Source: JAKASV01 sp964595035
GTDB lineage: Bacteria; Babelota; Babeliae; Babelales; Vermiphilaceae
DNA length: 20,849 bases
NCBI GenBank assembly: GCA_964595035.1
Contig: CAZQNW010000015.1
Span: forward strand, 1 to 20,849
Direction: 5' to 3'
Numbering within the stretch: the first letter of the stretch is position 1; each line of letters begins with the position of its first letter. The notes under the pieces are model-generated. The model did no database searches and had not been told where the DNA came from. It saw only the letters and a list, made by a program, of their open reading frames with translations. The position numbers and the translations under genes are program-made. This document shows, piece after piece, positions 15,683 through 20,849 of the stretch.

Positions 15683-17506
15683 TTATAAATAATCTTCTAC
15701 TGGTATATAATCATCTTCTCGTGCAGTATTTTCCATTGACTCACTTGTTTTAATTGTAGCATTTCTGTATAAAGACGCAACAAAGCCTTCAACAAAATAC
15801 GTTGAATATTCCTGTTCAAGCTTTTTACGTATATCCTTTTGGCTATCCTGTAAGGCACCTTCATCAAGAGCTTCTATTGCATCCAAGCGTACAATGTGCG
15901 CATTATCAGGATTAACCGTGTAAGCTACTGAGCCAATTTTATCTAAAGTTGCCAACAAATCAACAGGAACCTTCTTTTTCTTGAGATCATCAAGTGCCTT
16001 TGTATCATCAAGCTTTAACCAGTCGATTGACTGGACGGAGCCACCTACCGCTTTGGCCAAAGTTGCCAAAGGAGTCTCAACAGCCTTAGCNNNNNNNNNN
16101 NNNNNNNNNNNNNNNNNNNNNNNNNNNNNNNNNNNNNNNNNNNNNNNNNNNNNNNNNNNNNNNNNNNNNNNNNNNNNNNNNNNNNNNNNNTTAAATGCAT
16201 CTTCTTGCATATCTTCTTTAAATGAATTCATAGCATCAGAGAATGCTTCTTTGAACTTTCTTACGGAAAGAATATCGCGTATTTCTTGTTTAACCGAAGC
16301 AAGTGGTTTAAATACAGCCGGTTTTTTGGCAACACGCTGAACAATTTCCAGTCCGCGAGCGGTAACAACAGGTTCACTTATGTCGCCATCATTTTTAAGC
16401 AAGAATACTGCTTTTTCAAAAGCTTTATCATGAGTGTTCTTAGCAAAGAAAGGAACCAATCCGCCATTTTTTGCCGTTTCTTTATCTTCAGATAGTTCTT
16501 TTGCTTTGTCAGCAAAGGTTTCAGGTTTTTCTACGAGTTCTTGACGAATACGCTTTGCCTTATCAACCGTTGCGGGATCAGTACCTTTAAACACAATTGT
16601 TCGCGCTTCGAACTTCATAGGAGTTTCTACGAATTTTTGTCCTTTGTAATCATTATAATAATTCTCAATTTCAGAATCATCTACAGATACTCCAAATGAT
16701 TTTGCATCGAATGTCCACATTGTGCCTGAGCGTTTTTCGTGAGTCCAATATCTTTTAGAGATACGATTCTGTTGATCAAAGAATTTTTGTACTTCTTGGT
16801 CTGATACTGTGGAAGCCATTTCCTTTTTGAGTATTGGTTCAAAAGGAATGGTCATAATTGAATATTGTTTTTTCAACATATCATGTATGAATCGTTCACG
16901 TACAGCAAATTGAGGAACATATGATGAAACGCTAACAGCTTCTAACGCAAATTCACGAGACAAAGCGTTTTTAATAAGTTCATTAAGCTCTTCATTAGTC
17001 ATACGTTCATGAGCCATATAGCGAGCAAGAGCTGCTGGATTAATATTACCCATTTCATCAAATACATAGGTAGGCAATATTTGTGTTAACTGACGTTGCA
17101 CCACCTCAGGACTTGATAGTTTTGTTTCAATATATTTCGGACTTAACTTAATATTCAAAGACTCGGCTGCTTCATTTATTAAAGTCTCGCGAATGAGCGT
17201 ATCAAGAGCCAAAGCCTTTGGATCAGTATTTAAGCCCATCGCTTGAATAAAGAGATCGGCATATTGTCCATACTGAGATTTCAATCTACGCAAAAGCTCT
17301 TGTTGGATAGCTGTTACACGATTATATTCCTGCTGTGTTATCTCGATACCATTAACAGTCGCTACTGCAGGGCCTCCGGCACCTGGCCTTAATGAACGTT
17401 TGAAAAGACTTGGCAACCCCCAAAAACCTGCGACTGAAAAGAGCGTTATCCAGAGAACTGCCTTAAATGCTGGGCCTTTAAGATATCTACGAATAGCGAT
17501 AATCAC
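15683..17506 (-). CDS. PpiD/SurA-like peptidyl-prolyl isomerase foldase, with internal assembly gap
   Basis: A membrane-anchored periplasmic folding factor. A short basic start and a transmembrane helix (about 17-37) precede a SurA-type N-terminal chaperone domain (VATVNGIEITQQEYNRV, then long helices to about 200). A parvulin-like region follows near 290-385 (FEARTIVFKGTDPATVDKAKRI, GGLVPFFAKNTHDKAFEKAVFLLKNDGDISEPVVTARGLEIVQ), and a C-terminal domain ends the protein. The arrangement matches PpiD rather than SurA. One hundred N interrupt it around residue 440-473; the frame is open on both sides, but the true length is unknown. The start is GTG with AAAGGA eight nt upstream. It lies between the SPOR-domain gene and recA in a tight run. 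Confidence 0.85.
   Translation of the reverse strand: MIIAIRRYLKGPAFKAVLWITLFSVAGFWGLPSLFKRSLRPGAGGPAVATVNGIEITQQEYNRVTAIQQELLRRLKSQYGQYADLFIQAMGLNTDPKALALDTLIRETLINEAAESLNIKLSPKYIETKLSSPEVVQRQLTQILPTYVFDEMGNINPAALARYMAHERMTNEELNELIKNALSREFALEAVSVSSYVPQFAVRERFIHDMLKKQYSIMTIPFEPILKKEMASTVSDQEVQKFFDQQNRISKRYWTHEKRSGTMWTFDAKSFGVSVDDSEIENYYNDYKGQKFVETPMKFEARTIVFKGTDPATVDKAKRIRQELVEKPETFADKAKELSEDKETAKNGGLVPFFAKNTHDKAFEKAVFLLKNDGDISEPVVTARGLEIVQRVAKKPAVFKPLASVKQEIRDILSVRKFKEAFSDAMNSFKEDMQEDAFXXXXXXXXXXXXXXXXXXXXXXXXXXXXXXXXXXAKAVETPLATLAKAVGGSVQSIDWLKLDDTKALDDLKKKKVPVDLLATLDKIGSVAYTVNPDNAHIVRLDAIEALDEGALQDSQKDIRKKLEQEYSTYFVEGFVASLYRNATIKTSESMENTAREDDYIPVEDYL
16091..16190. other. Assembly gap (100 N)
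   Basis: Exactly 100 undetermined bases, a size commonly used as a placeholder for a scaffold gap of unknown length. It lies inside the foldase gene. The frame happens to be continuous across it, which occurs one time in three by chance. Confidence 0.98.
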
Positions 17507-17540
17507 GGTACACGTCCTTTATGTTAAAAATGTTATAGCA

Positions 17541-18143
17541 TTACCCTTGCACGATTCGTACATCATGCAATCTTTCTTCTTTTTTAAGTATAGCAACAAC
17601 AGAATTAAGTGCATCCTGATCTTCATAAGGCTCTGTGACAACCTGATACCACGTTAATTGGCGGCCACGAGAATTTTTACTTTTCCTTTCCTTAATAAGA
17701 ACAGGAATGTGTTTATTATTCATACGGGCAGCAAATGCTTCTGCAGAGCGCAATGAAGAAAATCCTGCCAGTTGAGCATAATACTGGGTCTTCATTTCAA
17801 GGCCTTGTTCGGGGACATTGTTGTTATCAGCTGCCTGAAAAGTTACATCAGACTCTGATGAAGCATCATCCGATCCATCCTGAACATCGCTGTCTTCCTC
17901 TTCATCTTTATCATTGGCATCCATAGATGAAAGGCACAAACTATTATAAATCTGATCCGCGAAAGCATCGCGTGAAATAGTAGCGTACCATTCCTGAGCG
18001 CCGGTATTTCTACCCAAAAAATATCCGCCTAAAAATATTCCAAGATTAAGAAAGATAAGAAACGCAAAAATCCACCCGAGCTGTTTAGATTCTAAAACAA
18101 CAGACCCATCCGTTAACATCCAGGTTTTGATTTTTTTCAACAC
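17541..18143 (-). CDS. SPOR-domain membrane protein
   Basis: A bitopic membrane protein of 200 residues. A short cytoplasmic part leads to a transmembrane helix (LGWIFAFLIFLNLGIFLGGYFLG, about residues 22-45), then a very acidic Asp/Glu/Ser linker (near 75-100) and a C-terminal SPOR domain of about 80 residues (YYAQLAGFSSLRSAEAFAARMN through TWYQVVTEPYEDQDAL to VRIV). SPOR domains bind peptidoglycan stripped of stem peptides at division septa, so the organism probably makes a sacculus. I chose the GTG start because AGGAG lies six nt before it; an ATG 27 nt upstream overlaps miaA and has no ribosome site. FtsN and DedD are built the same way, but the gene name cannot be settled. Confidence 0.9.
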   Translation of the reverse strand: MLKKIKTWMLTDGSVVLESKQLGWIFAFLIFLNLGIFLGGYFLGRNTGAQEWYATISRDAFADQIYNSLCLSSMDANDKDEEEDSDVQDGSDDASSESDVTFQAADNNNVPEQGLEMKTQYYAQLAGFSSLRSAEAFAARMNNKHIPVLIKERKSKNSRGRQLTWYQVVTEPYEDQDALNSVVAILKKEERLHDVRIVQG

Positions 18144-18157
18144 CTTAATCTCCTGAT

Positions 18158-19069
18158 CTATTGGAAGCATAATTTTAACAATTGATTAATATATAAACAA
18201 GGATCGGACAAAGTCAAGTTAAGCTCATGAAGACGCAACATATGATTCTTACCTTCAAGAGTTAACTTTCGTTTCAATGTTCGCCAAAATGTCTCCTGGC
18301 GTTTAGCATAAGCGCGAGTTTTTTGAGCTATAGTGTCTATCGTTTTATCTAACGTAACATTCCCTAGCAGATAATCAAACATCTCAGGATACCCGATAAG
18401 CTTTTTTCTCCTTAAAAATAACTCCCACTCAGTACCAAGCAAAGGCCTACATTCATCAATCCATCCTTGTTTAATCATAAGCCTCGTCCTCTGATTAATG
18501 CGCTCATAAAGCTCTGCGCGTTCACGGGTAATCCAGAGAATATCTGTCTGACAAGGTATTGCAATTTCGGAGGTACACTCAGAAGGTTTTATCCCCAAAG
18601 AGTACCAGATGCTCAGTGCCCGCTTAATCCGATACGTATCGTGAGGATGAATAGCTTCTGCTCGTTTTGGATCTATAGCACATAAATCATCCCAAGTTCC
18701 GCTCTGTATAGATGTACAGCCTTCAGCCTTCGGCATATAAAAAATTGACTTGATATAGAATCCTGATCCACCGACCACAAGAGGCAACTTACCTTTAGCC
18801 CAAATATCTTCAAGTACATGCATAAGCATGGAACGATACCGAACGACAGAGCAATCAACAGGATGATCGATAACATCAAACAGATGATGCGGCACCTTTT
18901 CAGTGCGCCACTGAGGCTTAGCTGTTCCGATAGATAAAGGAGTATATAACTGCCCCATATCAGCGTTAACGATTTCCGCTGAAGCATACTGGGCAACCAT
19001 ACACGCCAAATCGCTTTTACCGACACCCGTTGGGCCATATATAATTATCATGCGACGATCATGCTGCAA
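18158..19069 (-). CDS. miaA: tRNA dimethylallyltransferase MiaA
   Basis: MiaA adds a dimethylallyl group to A37 of tRNAs reading U-starting codons. The 303-residue length is normal. The P-loop GPTGVGKS is at 12-19; later come IGTAKP (the family signature), LVVGGSGFYIKSI and the C-terminal TRAYAKRQETFWR. Two positions differ from the usual: the common SADSRQVY segment reads NADMGQLY, so the Ser after the catalytic-type Asp is replaced by Met, and the GGTGLY motif has Ser for Thr. These are mild for a fast-evolving lineage and the enzyme is probably active. The start is TTG with AGGAG nine nt upstream; the next ATG is six codons in and lacks a ribosome site. It begins 26 nt after carD. Confidence 0.94.
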   Translation of the reverse strand: MQHDRRMIIIYGPTGVGKSDLACMVAQYASAEIVNADMGQLYTPLSIGTAKPQWRTEKVPHHLFDVIDHPVDCSVVRYRSMLMHVLEDIWAKGKLPLVVGGSGFYIKSIFYMPKAEGCTSIQSGTWDDLCAIDPKRAEAIHPHDTYRIKRALSIWYSLGIKPSECTSEIAIPCQTDILWITRERAELYERINQRTRLMIKQGWIDECRPLLGTEWELFLRRKKLIGYPEMFDYLLGNVTLDKTIDTIAQKTRAYAKRQETFWRTLKRKLTLEGKNHMLRLHELNLTLSDPCLYINQLLKLCFQ

Positions 19070-19095
19070 TCTTATATACTCCTATTATTGATATG

Positions 19096-19611
19096 TTATA
19101 TGTTCAATGATATTTTAGAGTGTCGCGTTGTTGTCCGCAATCGGTCCCTTGCCGAATCTTCAGACATCTGAGTAGCAATAGAAATTTCTTCGACGAGAAG
19201 ATTTTCTGTTTTATGTAAAAGATTTTTCTCGCCGAAAGAAAGTTCTTTATAACCGGCAATAGATGAGAGTTCACGATAGATTTTGCAGACTTCTTCAAGA
19301 TCACCTGTCCTGATGGCACATTGATAAGCCTTATTTTTCTTACTCCAGTTAGTAATAACTGCATCTGATGATTTTTTTTCTACAGGTTCTTCAAGTAATT
19401 TAAACATATGTTCAATATTTTCGTAAGAGCTTATCCTGCGTATTCCGGTTTCACGTAAATTATCAACGGGTACTAATACGGTCATATGAGTACTCAATAC
19501 AGTAAGTTCAAAAAACTTGGTACTACGCCCGCCAATATTTTTTTCAACAATACGATCTATTTGTGCTACACCATGGCCTGGATAGACAACCTTTTCCTTG
19601 AGAGAGAACAT
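19096..19611 (-). CDS. CarD/CdnL-family transcription regulator
   Basis: A 171-residue CarD-like protein. The N-terminal RNA-polymerase-interacting domain is clear (KEKVVYPGHGVAQIDRIVEKNIGG, then FFELTVLSTHMTVLVPVDNLRETGIR), about residues 5-60, and the C-terminal half is helical (KAYQCAIRTGDLEEVCKIYRELSSIAGYKELSFGEKNLLHKTENLLVEEIS) as in CarD and CdnL. Such proteins bind the polymerase beta subunit and stabilise open complexes, often at rRNA promoters. The chosen ATG has AAAGG six nt upstream; a GTG two codons earlier overlaps that site. It leads the long run of genes to rplT, behind a good promoter. CarD is known from mycobacteria, myxobacteria and many other phyla. Confidence 0.93.
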   Translation of the reverse strand: MFSLKEKVVYPGHGVAQIDRIVEKNIGGRSTKFFELTVLSTHMTVLVPVDNLRETGIRRISSYENIEHMFKLLEEPVEKKSSDAVITNWSKKNKAYQCAIRTGDLEEVCKIYRELSSIAGYKELSFGEKNLLHKTENLLVEEISIATQMSEDSARDRLRTTTRHSKISLNI

Positions 19612-19673
19612 ATCCACCCTTTCCAGTAATCAAGAGTCCAAGCCTCAGGAAAAAGTCCTATTCAGATAACATA

Positions 19674-19702
19674 AGTATACTACAAAAAAAGAACCGCGTG
19701 AA
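19674..19702 (-). promoter_or_regulatory. Promoter for the carD-to-rplT gene run
   Basis: On the minus strand TTCACG (19697-19702), a 17-nt spacer containing a T-run, and TATACT (19674-19679) lie about 60 nt before the carD ATG. Gaps between the following eight genes are 61 nt or less and I see no internal terminator, so one transcript may cover them all. Confidence 0.5.
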
Positions 19703-19723
19703 CCCGAAAAAAGATATCCCTTA

Positions 19724-20467
19724 TTACTCAAAAATACCGGAACGCTCACTTCTGGTACAAGTCCACTTACTGGTATTACAAAGTACCTTTACGATAGGAA
19801 TATAGCGTCGTGCCTTAGCATAATCCAGCGATGTCTCTCCCTTTTTGTTTTTAATAGCAGGATTTATCTTGTCACCATAGGATGCAAACAAGCCGGTAAA
19901 CCAGCTTGTATCCCGAGCCCACAGAAAATCTATCATAATATTCAAGGGAGTATCACCATTATTATCTTGAGCATTGAGATCTGCTCCGTACTTCATTAAA
20001 AGATTGAGAACTTTGGTACGGAAATTAGGATCACTGATTCCACCAATCCAATGCAGTGGTTCACGCCCATACACGTCACGCGCATGAACATTGGCTCCAT
20101 GCTCAAGAAGGAGTTTCATAATATCAATATTGCGGTCACTCATAAAAGATTTCCTACAGAGCATATGTAAAGCTGTATTTTTATTAAGGTCATCAGAGAT
20201 ACTATTAGGGTCTGCTTTATATGAAAGAAGTAGTTTTACACGCTCGATATCACCAATATCTACAGCAATCATGAGCCCTGTCCATCCATAGGTTGTTTTT
20301 GCATTGACATGTTGAGGGTCACTCATAAGGGCATATTTGATCTCTTCCGGTAATGCTATTCTATTAAGCCAAGCCTGGCTTATAGCAAAGTTCCACCATA
20401 AGAATGTTATGGTAAAAGACATTGAAAAGAAAATTAGTGCGGCCCATACATTGTTATTTTTCTTCAT
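19724..20467 (-). CDS. Membrane-anchored ankyrin-repeat protein
   Basis: A 247-residue protein with a single hydrophobic segment (about 8-30, after MKKNNN) that acts as a signal or anchor, followed by about five ankyrin repeats: residues 60-90 (YGWTGLMIAVDIGDIERVKLLLSYKADPN), 96-131, 133-168 and 170-206, with a degenerate fifth near 209-232. TPL/TAL-H and LL-x-x-GA-D motifs of the repeat are visible. Ankyrin repeats bind other proteins; in intracellular bacteria such proteins often meet host targets, but an N-terminal anchor could also place this one in the periplasm. The chosen ATG has AGGAG eight nt upstream; an earlier in-frame ATG lacks one. There is no terminator visible after it; its stop is about 110 nt before carD. 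Confidence 0.9.
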   Translation of the reverse strand: MKKNNNVWAALIFFSMSFTITFLWWNFAISQAWLNRIALPEEIKYALMSDPQHVNAKTTYGWTGLMIAVDIGDIERVKLLLSYKADPNSISDDLNKNTALHMLCRKSFMSDRNIDIMKLLLEHGANVHARDVYGREPLHWIGGISDPNFRTKVLNLLMKYGADLNAQDNNGDTPLNIMIDFLWARDTSWFTGLFASYGDKINPAIKNKKGETSLDYAKARRYIPIVKVLCNTSKWTCTRSERSGIFE

Positions 20468-20706
20468 GTTAAGATCTCCTATTTTTATAAGTCGACTCTG
20501 CATGGTTCTATATGTAGACTAATATAAATACATTTCTATTTGCAATATATGAAAAGTAGGAGCTAAAAAATCTAAAAGAATATGTAACGAAGTTGTGCGG
20601 CCGCGCTTTTCCCTTTTTATGGTTTTAAAAGATTAAACAAGGTATAGGTATAATTTGAAATTTATGGTTGTTATGTGTGCACTGGCATGAGATTATGTAT
20701 AAAAAT

Positions 20707-20756
20707 CGTATATTGGTTCGCGTGTAATGCATGAAACGTGTTCGTATGTTGGTTCG
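20707..20756. repeat. Near-identical 14-nt direct repeat
   Basis: CGTATATTGGTTCG at 20707-20720 recurs as CGTATGTTGGTTCG at 20743-20756, an offset of 36 nt. The sequence after each copy is loosely similar (GTAATGCATG and TTAATATACATG), which suggests a degenerate tandem repeat of about 36 nt. Confidence 0.6.
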
Positions 20757-20759
20757 TTA

Positions 20760-20801
20760 ATATACATGCGCGCGCATACGTATGCGTATGTATGTATGTA
20801 C
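20760..20801. repeat. Alternating purine-pyrimidine tract
   Basis: Forty-two consecutive bases alternate purine and pyrimidine without a break, including GCGCGCGC-type steps (20768-20775) and TATG/GTAT repeats. Such tracts can adopt left-handed Z-DNA under negative supercoiling. No gene explains it. Confidence 0.7.
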
Positions 20802-20849
20802 TCATCCACGCATTACAATACCATACTCTATATTTTATAGTACTCGTAT

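Larger units (their letters stand above)
20504..20849. other. Non-coding right end with unusual repeats
   Basis: I find no open frame, tRNA or clear promoter in this 346-nt stretch. It contains a GC-rich palindrome GCGGCCGC (20597-20604) that stands out from the AT-rich surroundings, a 14-nt sequence repeated with one mismatch 36 nt apart (20707-20720 and 20743-20756, CGTAT(A/G)TTGGTTCG), and an alternating purine-pyrimidine tract (20760-20801). The ankyrin gene promoter should lie in the left part but no well-spaced hexamer pair is convincing. Confidence 0.6.

Noticed and set aside
20597..20610. GC-rich palindrome followed by TTTT as a plus-strand terminator
   Set aside because: The palindrome leaves no room for a loop, and no plus-strand gene precedes it.
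20681..20705. A sigma54-like promoter (TGGCATG then TATGT)
   Set aside because: The essential GC at -12 is absent.

Overview
The window is about 20.8 kb of AT-rich bacterial DNA from a draft assembly: a 100-base run of N sits inside one gene. Twenty protein genes can be supported; nineteen lie on the minus strand and one on the plus strand. The genes use the standard bacterial code and Shine-Dalgarno sites, with several GTG and TTG starts. A small core genome next to a secreted phospholipase-like protein, a membrane-anchored ankyrin protein and a chlamydia-like histone H1 homologue suggests a reduced, host-associated bacterium. My best guess is Candidatus Dependentiae (TM6), living in protists. 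That is inference from gene content; I have no marker placement, and other intracellular lineages remain possible. ZapA, a SPOR protein and a periplasmic foldase suggest a Gram-negative envelope and FtsZ/peptidoglycan-based division.

Layout, read in minus-strand transcription order from the right. The end at 20504-20849 is non-coding and holds an unusual alternating purine-pyrimidine tract. A membrane-anchored ankyrin protein follows (19724-20467). A promoter at 19674-19702 then starts a tightly spaced run: carD, miaA, a SPOR-domain protein, a PpiD/SurA-like foldase (with the N gap), recA, infC, rpmI and rplT. A second promoter (13363-13391) drives a small coiled-coil gene overlapping zapA by 4 nt. 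After a 243-nt gap with an extended -10 promoter comes rny, ymdB and two tandem EamA transporters, closed by a strong bidirectional terminator (8155-8212) shared with the convergent histone-like gene, the only plus-strand gene. 

Left of a 300-nt divergent intergenic region lie the PLC-like secreted protein, proS (archaeal/eukaryotic-type), xerC, and the dnaN-recF pair. The far left holds a 325-nt gap with an orphan promoter and an intrinsic terminator (candidate small RNA or attenuated leader), then a secreted protein of unknown function.

Functionally most of the window is housekeeping: replication and repair (dnaN, recF, recA, xerC), translation and tRNA modification (proS, infC, rpmI, rplT, miaA), RNA turnover (rny, ymdB), transcription (carD) and division/envelope (zapA, coiled-coil partner, SPOR, PpiD). 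The lineage-specific parts are the PLC-like enzyme, the ankyrin protein, the H1-like protein, the transporters and the first hypothetical gene. I found no tRNA, rRNA, CRISPR array or insertion sequence, and no convincing new multi-gene system. The best leads are the orphan promoter-terminator unit, the divergent RecA L2 loop, the nine-residue repeat histone-like gene and the odd tract at the right end.
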